Origin: Sulfurovum sp.
GTDB lineage: Bacteria > Campylobacterota > Campylobacteria > Campylobacterales > Sulfurovaceae
NCBI GenBank assembly: GCA_027068435.1
Contig: JAMOTA010000057.1
Location: 1-64,000, forward strand
Direction: 5' to 3'
Length of the DNA: 64,000 nucleotides
Numbering within the stretch: position 1 is the stretch's first letter; the number at the start of each line of letters is the position of its first letter. The position numbers were made by a program, and so were the translations under genes. The notes under the pieces were generated by a model, which saw only the letters and a list, made by a program, of their open reading frames with translations, was not told the DNA's origin and searched no databases. Shown here in pieces: positions 52,395 to 61,849 of the stretch.

Positions 52395-53448
52395 AACACT
52401 CATTTATTCGCCAAGTCATGGTATATGGGGTGGAGGTCAGATATATATAGAACAGTTATGTAATTATATGAATTATAATAATGTAGAAACCTATATTATA
52501 ACTTCTGAACCTAAATCATTTTCCTGTTTTAGTAAAAAGATGGAGAATGTACTTTCTAAAAAAAGAAGGCTTTTTTCTGCTATTAATATAGCAAAAGTTT
52601 ATAAAAATGAAGGTTTTAAAACTATTATACTAAACGATCTTTCTTCCTTATGGTTAGCACCTATTTTTAAAATGTATGGTTATAATGTTATCTCTCTTTT
52701 ACACTTATATCTGCAAAAACGAAGTGAAAATTTACTAGGACATTCACTTTTTGAGTACTATTTACTTAAATTTTCATCAATATATTGTAATACTATTTTT
52801 AGTGTCAATAAAAATAATCAAAAAGTATTTGGAGAAGAAAAAGTTCAATTTATAGGTAACTATGTACCAGATTGGTTTTTTAATTTAGTAAGAAATAATG
52901 AGGTTAAAAAATACGATTTTATTTTAATTGCACGTCTTTCTAAACAGAAGAATATTCCACTATTTTTAGCATTATTGAAAAATATGAATAAAATATTAGA
53001 TAGAGAGTATACAGCACTTATTATAGGTGAAGGTCCTGAAAAAGAAAATATTGAAAATATAATTATAAAAGAAAATATAGAAAAATATGTACAGATTGAA
53101 GATTGGGTTGATAGAAAAAAGTTACCATCAATATATGATTTAGGAAAATGCTTTGTAATTAGTAGTCACCATGAAGGCTTTGCAACTACACTTTTAGAGG
53201 CACATGCTAGAGGGCTACCTGCTATTGTCACTAAATCATCTGGCTTTTGTGGAGAGTTTGTTTATGGTTATGATGATGTAACAGGTATGGTTTTTGAACC
53301 CAAAGATTTGGACAATAGTGATTTTTATGAGAAGCTTTCTACTCTAATAGATAATTATGGTGAGTATAAAGAAAAATGCCTTAAAAAAGCAAAGATATTT
53401 TCAGAACATAATGTATTAAATCCTATTTTACAAGCAGTTAAAAAATGA
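52387..53448 (+). CDS. Family 4 glycosyltransferase
   Basis: 353 residues, GT-B fold. YSPSHGIWGGGQIYIEQLC is the acceptor-side glycine loop; FILIARLSKQKNIPLFLALL and the HHEGFATTLLEAHARGLPAIV block form the donor-binding half with the EX7E glutamates. No membrane segment. It overlaps both neighbours by a few bases. Donor and acceptor are unknown. Confidence 0.82.
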   Translation: MCKTLIYSPSHGIWGGGQIYIEQLCNYMNYNNVETYIITSEPKSFSCFSKKMENVLSKKRRLFSAINIAKVYKNEGFKTIILNDLSSLWLAPIFKMYGYNVISLLHLYLQKRSENLLGHSLFEYYLLKFSSIYCNTIFSVNKNNQKVFGEEKVQFIGNYVPDWFFNLVRNNEVKKYDFILIARLSKQKNIPLFLALLKNMNKILDREYTALIIGEGPEKENIENIIIKENIEKYVQIEDWVDRKKLPSIYDLGKCFVISSHHEGFATTLLEAHARGLPAIVTKSSGFCGEFVYGYDDVTGMVFEPKDLDNSDFYEKLSTLIDNYGEYKEKCLKKAKIFSEHNVLNPILQAVKK

Positions 53449-54701
53449 AAAAAATAGCTATTATCACTCCATTTCTCGCAAATGGTGGTTTGGAAAAAGT
53501 TGCTATTGTAGGTGCGGAAGAACTTAGTAAATATTTTGATGTAACACTCATAGTCATGGACTCTTTTCATATTGACTACCCGTACCATGGAAATACCATA
53601 GATTTGAAAGTGTCATTAATGAATAGAAATATTTTTAAGCGACTGTATAATATGCTATCTTCAACAATTAAACTACGAAAACTAAAGAAACAATATAATT
53701 TTGACATGGTAATAAGCCATGGGGAGTTGGCAAATCTTCCTAATGTTTTCTCTGGAGGTAAGAAACTTATACTTACAGTACATGAAAACCGTTTTGCTGC
53801 ATTAAAAGATATGCAAGGAAAATTTGTTAATAAAATAATAAAATATATCTACTCTACTAAAAGTGTTTTTAAAATAGTGACTGTATCAAAAGGAATTAGA
53901 GAAAGTTTTATAGCTAATCTTGGCATAGATAAAAAATCCATTATTACTATATATAACCCCTATAATATAGATGAGATTAAAAAGCTTTCGGAAGAAGATA
54001 TAGGTGAATTTAATATGCTATTTAATCATCAAGTACTGACTATTACAGGTAGGCTTACCATGCAAAAAGGACAATGGTATTTATTACGTATTTTTAAAGT
54101 CTTATTGAAAAATAATTCTAATTTAAAACTTGTTATTTTAGGTGATGGTGAGATGAAAGAACAACTTATTCAATTATCTAAGAATTTGGGACTTAAAACA
54201 TATATAAATGAGAAAGAAAATATTTTTGATACAAGTTTTGATGTTTATTTTATGGGTTTTCAAAAAAATCCATTTAAATTTGTAAAAGCATCAAAAATTT
54301 TTATTATGACATCACTTTGGGAAGGTTTTGGAAATACAATAGTAGAAGCTATGGCATGTGGTACTCCTGTAATTTCAACAAATTGTAAGTCTGGTCCAGG
54401 TGAGATTATCTACCCTAAACTAAAAGTTAAAGAGGTTCATAAACCACTCTATAAGGGATTTGGTGTATTGATGCCTATATTTAAAAGTGAATTTGTTGAT
54501 AAAAATAGGGTACTTGATGAAAACGAACATTTGTGGGTTAATACTTTAAAAAATTTATTAAAAGATGATGAAAAATTACTTTATTATCAGACTGTAGGAG
54601 CTAAGAGAGCTAAAGATTTCCAACTTGAGAATATTATGAAAGAGTGGATAAATTTAATAGAAAGTAGTTTTAAACATATAGAGGTAGAAGAAAAATGTTA
54701 A
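53445..54701 (+). CDS. Family 4 glycosyltransferase
   Basis: 418 residues, GT-B fold. IITPFLANGGLEKVAIVGAE starts the acceptor domain. LTITGRLTMQKGQWYLLRIF and SLWEGFGNTIVEAMACGTPV form the donor site with the EX7E pair, and STNCKSGPGEII is typical of the PglH/PglJ-like GalNAc or GlcNAc transferase group. Specificity is inference. It starts within the stop of the previous GT4 (ATGA) and overlaps the EpsG-like gene by 7 bases. Confidence 0.85.
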   Translation: MKKIAIITPFLANGGLEKVAIVGAEELSKYFDVTLIVMDSFHIDYPYHGNTIDLKVSLMNRNIFKRLYNMLSSTIKLRKLKKQYNFDMVISHGELANLPNVFSGGKKLILTVHENRFAALKDMQGKFVNKIIKYIYSTKSVFKIVTVSKGIRESFIANLGIDKKSIITIYNPYNIDEIKKLSEEDIGEFNMLFNHQVLTITGRLTMQKGQWYLLRIFKVLLKNNSNLKLVILGDGEMKEQLIQLSKNLGLKTYINEKENIFDTSFDVYFMGFQKNPFKFVKASKIFIMTSLWEGFGNTIVEAMACGTPVISTNCKSGPGEIIYPKLKVKEVHKPLYKGFGVLMPIFKSEFVDKNRVLDENEHLWVNTLKNLLKDDEKLLYYQTVGAKRAKDFQLENIMKEWINLIESSFKHIEVEEKC

Positions 54702-55744
54702 CATATTGGTTAATGTTTTTAGCTCCTGCTAGTATGGCACTACTACTAGGACAAGGTCGTAAGTCAAATCTTATGTTATTTAGTTTTATAGGATTATTTT
54801 TTGCATTATTAATAGGATTTAGATATCAAGTAGGAGGAGATTGGGGTAATTATTTAGGTCATTATAATAGAATGATAGGTCTATCTTTTGATGATGCAAT
54901 GCAAGGTAAGAAAGAACCAGGACATCAAGTATTAAATTGGCTTATGGCAAGATGGGATATGGGAGTTTATGGTGTTAACATAGTTTATGGTACAGTCTTT
55001 ATGATAGGTTTAGTTAAGTTTAGTAGAGATCAACTTTACCCATGGATTGCAATGTCTGTAGCAGTACCTTATATGGTGGTTGTTGTTGCTATGGGATATT
55101 CTCGTCAAGGTATTGCACTTGGTATCTTTATGTGGGCTATTGTCTATCTACGTCAAGGTAAGCTTAAAACATATGTAGTGATGATACTTATAGCGGCACT
55201 TTTTCATAAAACTGCTGTTATTTTACTTCCTTTGGGGATGTTTCTTTATGGAAAAGGAATGTTTCTACGTATTCTAATGATAGTTCCTATTGTTTTTGGA
55301 GCATGGGATCTTATGCTTGCAGATTCTGCAGATAATCTTATTTATCAATATGTTGATAAAGATATGCAATCTGCTGGAGCAAAAATACGGGTTGCTATGA
55401 ATTTGTTACCTGCAATATTATTTTTACTTTACAGAAAGAAATGGAAAATAGAGTTTGATGACTATGTATTTTGGTATTGGATAGCTATAGGATCTATTAT
55501 TACTATGGGTCTAGTTGGTGTAGCTTCAACAGCAGTTGATAGAATAGCACTCTATTTTATCCCTATACAATTGGTAGTATATGCCCGATTACCCTATCTT
55601 GCTAGAAATCAAATCTCACCATCTATGATGAAGCTAATGATTATACTTGGATATACAGCAGTACTTTTTGTTTGGTTAAATTATGCTACACATGCCTATG
55701 CTTGGGTTCCATATAATAATATTCTTCTTATGAATATTTTCTAG
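54695..55744 (+). CDS. EpsG-like polysaccharide polymerase
   Basis: 349 residues with about nine or ten hydrophobic segments. FRYQVGGDWGNYLGHYNRM near residue 44 is the hallmark of the EpsG family, Wzy-like integral membrane proteins that polymerise repeat units in the periplasmic leaflet. The conserved region MGYSRQGIALGIFMWAI and FHKTAVILLPLG support this. Its presence implies that the product of the locus is polymerised, together with the Wzz/Wzc-like protein at 62591. Confidence 0.85.
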   Translation: MLTYWLMFLAPASMALLLGQGRKSNLMLFSFIGLFFALLIGFRYQVGGDWGNYLGHYNRMIGLSFDDAMQGKKEPGHQVLNWLMARWDMGVYGVNIVYGTVFMIGLVKFSRDQLYPWIAMSVAVPYMVVVVAMGYSRQGIALGIFMWAIVYLRQGKLKTYVVMILIAALFHKTAVILLPLGMFLYGKGMFLRILMIVPIVFGAWDLMLADSADNLIYQYVDKDMQSAGAKIRVAMNLLPAILFLLYRKKWKIEFDDYVFWYWIAIGSIITMGLVGVASTAVDRIALYFIPIQLVVYARLPYLARNQISPSMMKLMIILGYTAVLFVWLNYATHAYAWVPYNNILLMNIF

Positions 55745-55774
55745 TAGATTAAGATATGGAGTAAAAGGAAAGTT

Positions 55775-57688
55775 ATGTGCGGAATAGTAGGATTTATAAA
55801 TAGAAAACATCAAAAAAAATATCTTGAAAAGATGCTTATAGTGCAAGATTATCGTGGTCCTGATGATAGGGGTATTTTTATTGAACCTATAAATGAACAA
55901 TATATTCATTTAGGACATAATCGTCTCTCTATTCAAGATATATCCTCTCATGGACATCAGCCTTTTATCTCTGATTGTGAGGAGTATATTATTGTTTTCA
56001 ATGGAGAAGTATATAACTTTAAGAGTATTCGTATAGAACTTGAAAAACTTGGGTATAAATTTGTTTCTGAGTCTGATACAGAGGTAATACTCTATGCTTA
56101 TAAAGCGTGGGGTATAGAGTGTATAGAAAAATTTATTGGAATGTTTGCTTTTTCTATATTAGATAAAAAAGAGAAAAAAGTATTTTTAGTACGAGATAGA
56201 GCAGGGGTAAAACCACTCTATTATTATGTAGAAGAGGGTGAATTTATTTTCTCTTCAGAACTTAAATCTTTTCATGAATATCCTTCCTTTAAAAAAGAGT
56301 TAAATAAAGAAGTATTACCTTACTATTTTCAATTTGGATATATTCCTGCACCTTATACAATATTTAAAAATACTCATAAATTAGAAGCTGGTCATTATTT
56401 GGAGTTTGATATAGATAAATTTACATTTGATATAATACAGTATTGGTCAGTTGATGAATGTTATAAAAAAGAGAAATTTGATAAAAGTGAATCTGAGATA
56501 CTAGAAGATCTTGAACTACTCTTAACAGATGCAGTAGAACAACGAATGGTATCTGATGTACCTGTGGGAGTGTTTTTGAGTGGAGGGTATGATTCATCTT
56601 TAGTAACGGCATTACTTTCTAAAAATAAAAATAGAAAGCTTCATACATATACTATAGGCTTTGAAGAGAAAAAATATAATGAAGCAGAGCATGCAAAGAG
56701 TATAGCTAAGTATTTTGGTACTAAACACACTGAACATTATGTTTCAAAAAAAGAGATGCTAGAAAAAGTGGAAACTTTATCTATGTATTATGATGAACCT
56801 TTTGGTGATAGTTCTGCACTACCTACAATGATAGTCTCTGAGTTAGCAAAAAAAGATGTTACTGTGGCACTCTCTTCAGATGGTGGAGATGAAGCTTTTT
56901 GTGGATACAGTAAATATTTTTTTCTTCAAAAAGCATTAACTATTTTCTCTTCCCCATTTAAAAAAAGTATTTTACAAATGACATTAAATACTGTAAGTAA
57001 AGAGAGTATAGAGAAAGTAAATTTACTTCTACCAAAAAGATTTAAACAGACCAATATAAAAGATAAATATAGTAAATTTAAACGAGCTGTAAATGCCGAT
57101 TCTCTTAGTGATATGTTTCTGCAAGCCTCTTCTTATGTGGATCGTAGAGAGGTAGATAAATTTTTAAAAGTAATGAAAGAACAGAAGCTATATGATAATT
57201 TTTCTATAGATACTCAAGAAGAGTTTATAGATGAAATAATGAGAATAGATTATAAAACTTTTATGTTGGATGATGTATTGACTAAAGTGGATCGTGCTAC
57301 AATGTCTGTAAGTTTAGAGGGGCGTGAGCCTCTTCTTGATCATCGTATAATTGAATATATGGCAAGAGTACCTGTCGGGTTGAAATATAAAAATGGACAG
57401 GGAAAATACTTAGCGAGGCAGATACTTTACAAGCATATTCCTCCCTCACTGATAGATAAACCTAAGGCAGGATTTCAAATACCTCTACAAGAGTGGTTAC
57501 AAAGTGATTTAAGATATTTAGTAGATAAATATCTTGATACTTCAAAAATTGATGATGATATATTTGATTTAGAAGAGATAGAAAAGATTAAAAGAGAACT
57601 TTTCTTAGGTAATCAAACAAATATTAGTAAAGTATGGTTTATTATCATGTATGAAATGTGGAGAGAGAAGTGGTTTAGTGCTAGATGA
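55775..57688 (+). CDS. asnB: Asparagine synthase-type amidotransferase
   Basis: 637 residues. It starts with the processed nucleophile in MCGIVGFINRK (Cys2), followed by the glutaminase domain (RGPDDRGIF, GHNRLSIQD, FNGEVYNF). The synthetase domain has the ATP-pyrophosphatase loop VFLSGGYDSS with Ser269, plus SSDGGDEAFCGY and FMLDDVLTKVDRATMSVSLEGREPLLD in parts. AsnB-type enzymes in O-antigen loci (such as WbpS) amidate uronic acids rather than aspartate. With a WbpO/WbpP pair at the start of this locus, a uronamide product is plausible. Free asparagine synthesis remains an alternative. Confidence 0.9.
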   Translation: MCGIVGFINRKHQKKYLEKMLIVQDYRGPDDRGIFIEPINEQYIHLGHNRLSIQDISSHGHQPFISDCEEYIIVFNGEVYNFKSIRIELEKLGYKFVSESDTEVILYAYKAWGIECIEKFIGMFAFSILDKKEKKVFLVRDRAGVKPLYYYVEEGEFIFSSELKSFHEYPSFKKELNKEVLPYYFQFGYIPAPYTIFKNTHKLEAGHYLEFDIDKFTFDIIQYWSVDECYKKEKFDKSESEILEDLELLLTDAVEQRMVSDVPVGVFLSGGYDSSLVTALLSKNKNRKLHTYTIGFEEKKYNEAEHAKSIAKYFGTKHTEHYVSKKEMLEKVETLSMYYDEPFGDSSALPTMIVSELAKKDVTVALSSDGGDEAFCGYSKYFFLQKALTIFSSPFKKSILQMTLNTVSKESIEKVNLLLPKRFKQTNIKDKYSKFKRAVNADSLSDMFLQASSYVDRREVDKFLKVMKEQKLYDNFSIDTQEEFIDEIMRIDYKTFMLDDVLTKVDRATMSVSLEGREPLLDHRIIEYMARVPVGLKYKNGQGKYLARQILYKHIPPSLIDKPKAGFQIPLQEWLQSDLRYLVDKYLDTSKIDDDIFDLEEIEKIKRELFLGNQTNISKVWFIIMYEMWREKWFSAR

Positions 57689-58239
57689 AGAAAATAATTT
57701 TTATTCTCTTTTTATTAATATTTATCTTTTTTAATTTAGGTAAATGGATAGATGTAACAACTAAAGCTATAGAATCAGATATAGTCATCTGTTTAGGGGG
57801 AGGAACAATAGATAGAGTTAAAAAATCTGTAAAATTAATAGAAGAGGGTTATGTCTTAACAGATAAATTATTATTGATAGGGGAGTCATGGTATAATCAA
57901 CCCTACCTTAAAAAAAATTATCCTGATATCTCTGTAGAAATAGATGAAACTTCTAAAAATACAAAAGAAGAGGTACTTTTTATTAAGAAGTATATGAAAA
58001 AACATAACTATAAAAGTGCTTTAATTATAACAGATTCACCACATTCAAGAAGGGTAAAGTTATTACTCTCTATTTTATTGAAAGATGATAATAGTAGAAA
58101 ATACTATATAATTAGTAGTGATGTAAAATGGTGGAATAGACAATATTATTATTTGAATGAACGTGCTAGAAAATTTGTATTTTATGAAAGTATAAAGATT
58201 TTGTATCATTGTATTTATGATTCTAAATTATTTAAATAA
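57685..58239 (+). CDS. DUF218 (YdcF/SanA-like) membrane-anchored protein
   Basis: 184 residues. One N-terminal TM helix (IIFILFLLIFIFFNLGKWI), then a DUF218 domain: DIVICLGGGTIDRVKKSVKL, ETSKNTKEEVLFI and SALIITDSPHSRRVKLLL. The family is found in envelope biogenesis genes (YdcF, SanA, ElyC), and its exact role is unclear. It starts at the ATGA overlap with asnB, so it belongs to the same transcript. Confidence 0.8.
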   Translation: MKKIIFILFLLIFIFFNLGKWIDVTTKAIESDIVICLGGGTIDRVKKSVKLIEEGYVLTDKLLLIGESWYNQPYLKKNYPDISVEIDETSKNTKEEVLFIKKYMKKHNYKSALIITDSPHSRRVKLLLSILLKDDNSRKYYIISSDVKWWNRQYYYLNERARKFVFYESIKILYHCIYDSKLFK

Positions 58240-58250
58240 AGGTTTGTAAT

Positions 58251-59366
58251 TTGAAAAAAACAGTAGCTATTCTAGTTAATACCTCATGGAATATTTTTAA
58301 TTTTCGTGTAGGTCTTTTAAAGGCTTTACAAAAAGAAGGTTATAAAATAGTTGCGATTGCTCCAAGAGATGAGTATTCGGAAAAGTTAGAAAATATAGGG
58401 TTTGAATATTATGATATTAATATCAATAATAAAGGAACAAATCCTTTTGAAGATACAAAACTTATTTATAATTTTTATAAACTATATAAAAAAATAAAAC
58501 CAGATATTTTGCTTCACTATACAATAAAACCTAATATATATGGATCTTTAGCTGCAGGAGTACTAGGAATTCCTGTAATTAGTAATATTTCTGGACTAGG
58601 TACAGTTTTTTTAAATAATAATTTCTCTTCAAAAATAGCACATTTGCTTTATAAAATAGCATTAAAGATACCAAAAAAAGTTTTTTATCAAAATAGTCAT
58701 GATAGAGAGTTATTTATTAGTTCACATTTAGTTAATAAAACTAAAACAGATCTACTACCAGGTTCTGGTATAGATACAGATAAGTTTAAACCTAGTGTTG
58801 AACAAGAAAATAAAACAGGTAGTTTAAATTTCTTATTTATTGCAAGATTATTGAAAGATAAAGGTTTGGTAGAGTATGTAGAAGCAGCTAAAATATTTAA
58901 TGGTGATGATAAAGTAGAGTTTTGTATTCTTGGTGCATTTTATGAGGCTAATCCTACAGCTATCAGAGAAGATGAGATGAATAGTTGGATAGAAAGTAAG
59001 ATAGTAAACTATTTAGGCACTACTGATGATATTATGAGTGCCATAAAAAAAGCAGACTGTATTGTCCTCCCATCATATAGGGAAGGACTTTCTAGGGTTT
59101 TATTGGAAGCTGCTAGTATGGCAAAACCAATTATTACTACTAATGTACCAGGGTGTAAAGAGGTAGTAGATGATGGGGTAAATGGTTATTTGTGTAAAGT
59201 TAAAGATGTTGACTCTTTAGCTAAACAGATAAAAAAAATGATTTTACTTTCAGATAAAGAACGAAAAGAGATGGGACAAAGAGGTAGAGATAAAGTAATA
59301 AATAGCTTTGATGAAAAGATAGTGATTGACAAATATATAGAAACAATAAAGTATTTAATAGGCTAA
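58251..59366 (+). CDS. Family 4 glycosyltransferase, PglA-like
   Basis: 371 residues, GT-B fold. VAILVNTSWNIFNFRVGLLK opens it, LHYTIKPNIYGSLAAGVLG and NISGLGTVFL follow as in Campylobacter PglA, which adds GalNAc to undecaprenyl-diphospho-bacillosamine. The donor half has FIARLLKDKGLVEYVEAAK and LPSYREGLSRVLLEAASMAK with the EX7E pair. The start is TTG at 58251, chosen for the AAAGG box 8 bases before it. It is the last gene of the plus-strand locus and ends one base before the convergent minus-strand gene. Confidence 0.83.
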   Translation: MKKTVAILVNTSWNIFNFRVGLLKALQKEGYKIVAIAPRDEYSEKLENIGFEYYDININNKGTNPFEDTKLIYNFYKLYKKIKPDILLHYTIKPNIYGSLAAGVLGIPVISNISGLGTVFLNNNFSSKIAHLLYKIALKIPKKVFYQNSHDRELFISSHLVNKTKTDLLPGSGIDTDKFKPSVEQENKTGSLNFLFIARLLKDKGLVEYVEAAKIFNGDDKVEFCILGAFYEANPTAIREDEMNSWIESKIVNYLGTTDDIMSAIKKADCIVLPSYREGLSRVLLEAASMAKPIITTNVPGCKEVVDDGVNGYLCKVKDVDSLAKQIKKMILLSDKERKEMGQRGRDKVINSFDEKIVIDKYIETIKYLIG

Positions 59367-60533
59367 TTAATATTTTGAGTATTTTTTTATTAATCTAAAA
59401 AAACGTACTATAGGATATAAGAAAGCCATCTGTTTTGGTAACTGAAAAAAGAGGAAGTCATCAAATTTAGGTGTTATGATACCCTTATATAGTAATTTAA
59501 GTTTATCAATATAGTTTTCTCTCATATCTAAAAGTAAGAAAAGGGTATTGATACTTTTTCCTTGATAAGTTGTATCTGAATAATTAATCTTTATTATTTT
59601 ATTTATAAGTATTGGAATTTTTTTGTCATGGCTTATACTGTTTTGTATCTCTTCTGGTATTTTTAAGTCAAATAATTCCTTACAAAGTGCTAGACCAAGA
59701 TAAAGCATACGAGTTATTCCCATATTTTTTGCTTCTTTTAGTATATATTTCCAGTCAATATTTGGATTTGTGTTTATTAACCTATCAATATCACAAATCC
59801 ACTCTATTCGTTCATATAAATGTTTAGCACTATGTACACAAATATATAGAAGATGTAACTCCATAGATAAAATATCTATTTTATTGTTATTAATTTGAAT
59901 AGATTTTACATCATTCCATAATGTATTTTCATGCCAATTAATAGCATAATTTTGTGAAAGCAACTCCCAATGTATCTCTATACGAATACCTATTGACTTG
60001 TTATAAAATGCTATAATATTTACAGCATTAAAAAAAGTCTCTTTTGTTGAATTTTTTAAGATAATTTCAGGGATATACCCTTTATTTTCTAAAATATTAA
60101 TCATATTAAAGCGGTCTTTTTTTCTAATTAAAATATCAATATCACCATATTGTCTTAATGTAATATCACCATAAGCCATTTGAGAAAGTACTGGTCCCTT
60201 AAAAGTAATAGTTTTTATTTTATGTTGATTAAGTAATTTAGTAATAGTTATAAGTTCAGCTGTCATAAGCATATTACGTTTTGAAATATTTAAGTAGTGT
60301 ATTTTTAATTGAAGAGAAAAATCTAATAATTCTTTAGTAGAAGAAGCTAATAATTTTATAGTTTTATAGACTATAGAAAAAACACCATGTTTGTGTGCAA
60401 GTTGAATGATTAGTTGATATGAAAATTTTTCATGTTTAAGATAATTAATAATAAATTGTATCTCATTTTGAGTTAATTGAGTTTTAGAGCAATAAATAAG
60501 AAATAGTAGATGTATGTTTATTTTATATAGCAT
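59367..60533 (-). CDS. Uncharacterised nucleotidyltransferase-fold protein (NTP_transf_5 type)
   Basis: 388 residues. The core FKGPVLSQMAYGDITLRQYG followed by DIDILIRKKDRF carries the metal-binding Asp-x-Asp of the DNA polymerase beta-like nucleotidyltransferase fold. The rest is helical (HLLYICVHSAKHLYERIEWI, then CDIDRLI). Such proteins are common in capsule and lasso-peptide-like loci, but no reaction is established. It is the only minus-strand gene after 25644 and abuts the glycosyltransferase tail to tail. It may be a late insertion at the edge of the locus. Confidence 0.7.
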   Translation of the reverse strand: MLYKINIHLLFLIYCSKTQLTQNEIQFIINYLKHEKFSYQLIIQLAHKHGVFSIVYKTIKLLASSTKELLDFSLQLKIHYLNISKRNMLMTAELITITKLLNQHKIKTITFKGPVLSQMAYGDITLRQYGDIDILIRKKDRFNMINILENKGYIPEIILKNSTKETFFNAVNIIAFYNKSIGIRIEIHWELLSQNYAINWHENTLWNDVKSIQINNNKIDILSMELHLLYICVHSAKHLYERIEWICDIDRLINTNPNIDWKYILKEAKNMGITRMLYLGLALCKELFDLKIPEEIQNSISHDKKIPILINKIIKINYSDTTYQGKSINTLFLLLDMRENYIDKLKLLYKGIITPKFDDFLFFQLPKQMAFLYPIVRFFRLIKKYSKY

Positions 60534-60645
60534 AGGTAATAGCTTTTTATTTAGTATTTTAATATATCTTATAGATATTTAAGTTGAAAGCTAATTAAAA
60601 TATTTAAACAATAACTATAATGCACAACAATAAGTAGGATTATAG

Positions 60646-60651
60646 TATAAT
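60646..60651 (+). promoter_or_regulatory. Candidate -10 box for the lipoprotein/barrel genes
   Basis: TATAAT lies 36 bases before the ATG at 60687, in the 153-base divergent gap 60534-60686. An AAAGGAAAA ribosome-binding site follows. It could start a transcript of the lipoprotein and two barrel genes. Confidence 0.4.
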
Positions 60652-60686
60652 TAAATTAGTGTCTTTTTAATAAAAAAGGAAAAAAT

Positions 60687-61196
60687 ATGAAATTTATAGT
60701 AAAAGTTGCAAGTACACTAAGTGTAATAGCATTATTAAGTGGATGTGTAAAGATACCTAATTCTACAGAGGGGTATGTTTATGATACAAAGAAAATACAT
60801 ATTATAAAGTATCAGAATGAAAGTTATCATTATAGACCAGACCATACTTGGAGTTATAAATTAAATGCTAATAGTGCAAATATGAATAATGTAGCATCAA
60901 GTGGTATTTTATCATGTAAAGAGGGTGATATATGGTTTATTTCTCTTAAAGATAGAGAAGAAGAGAGAAAAATACGATATAGATACTTTATTAGTCTATC
61001 TAAATTTCAATTAAATGATATGAGAGAAGATCCAAATTTTATTCCGAGAGAAAACTCCAAAGAGTTTAAAAATTTAGTAAGAATGGATACAGAATATGCA
61101 AAACTAGGGCTTATAGGTTGTTCTGCTAAAATACCAAAAGAAGAAATAGAAAAGATTCTACCTAAAAGTAGTGCAATAAGTGTACCTACACTGTAA
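60687..61196 (+). CDS. Lipoprotein of unknown function
   Basis: 169 residues. Signal peptide with lipobox ALLSGC and Cys20, so it should be lipid-anchored at the outer (or inner) membrane facing the periplasm. The mature part has no domain I can name; two further cysteines occur in ILSCKEGD and IGCSAKIP. It is the first of three envelope genes placed before the Wzz/Wzc-like gene, with 26 bases to the next. Confidence 0.72.
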   Translation: MKFIVKVASTLSVIALLSGCVKIPNSTEGYVYDTKKIHIIKYQNESYHYRPDHTWSYKLNANSANMNNVASSGILSCKEGDIWFISLKDREEERKIRYRYFISLSKFQLNDMREDPNFIPRENSKEFKNLVRMDTEYAKLGLIGCSAKIPKEEIEKILPKSSAISVPTL

Positions 61197-61222
61197 AATA
61201 TTATAAATTTAAAAGGAAAAAA

Positions 61223-61837
61223 ATGAAAAATACATGCTTATCATTAATAATTATTATTACTTTAAGTAATTTTGCTTTTGCTGAACAGAATTCAGTAATC
61301 ATGCAAGCTATTGCAGAAGAAAATTCTTATGAAGAAGTTGATGCAGGTTTATATATTGGTGTAGCATATACTCATTTATCTCATGATGCAGATGCAATTA
61401 ATAGAACAACAGTATCTGAGATGGATTACTCTGCAATGTCATTACAAGTAGGATATAAGTTTAATCCATATATTGCTGTTGAAGGTAGATATGGAATGAC
61501 TCTAAGTGATCCTTGGCAAGTTAAGGGTGTAGAACCTGTTGCTGATTCAGATATTACAGTATGGGGACTTTATCTGAAACCTATTTTTCCTATTGGGCCA
61601 GAATTTGATCTTTATTTATTGTTAGGATATGCTGGTACAGATGTTGTAGGAGAATTTCCAGATAATAAGTCATTTTCTTTTGATGAGAGTAGTTTTTCTT
61701 GGGGAGTAGGTGGAGTTTATGACTTAACAGATAACGTGTCTGTCTTTATAGATTATACGGTATTTTATGATGATACACCAGTAAATTATGATAGTGTAGT
61801 TGATAGTTTTAACTTCGGCGTCTCATATCAGTTTTAA
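61223..61837 (+). CDS. Outer-membrane beta-barrel protein (OmpA-N/opacity-like)
   Basis: 204 residues. Signal peptide MKNTCLSLIIIITLSNFAFA. The barrel begins with GLYIGVAYTHLS and alternates strands (SLQVGYKFNPYIAVEGRYG, FDLYLLLGYAG, VSVFIDYTVFY) to a terminal FGVSYQF, with Phe last as BAM requires. An eight-stranded small barrel is likely. A paralogue follows directly after 12 bases. Function unknown; a pore or an adhesion/structural role are possible. Confidence 0.78.
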   Translation: MKNTCLSLIIIITLSNFAFAEQNSVIMQAIAEENSYEEVDAGLYIGVAYTHLSHDADAINRTTVSEMDYSAMSLQVGYKFNPYIAVEGRYGMTLSDPWQVKGVEPVADSDITVWGLYLKPIFPIGPEFDLYLLLGYAGTDVVGEFPDNKSFSFDESSFSWGVGGVYDLTDNVSVFIDYTVFYDDTPVNYDSVVDSFNFGVSYQF

Positions 61838-61849
61838 GAAGGAATATTT

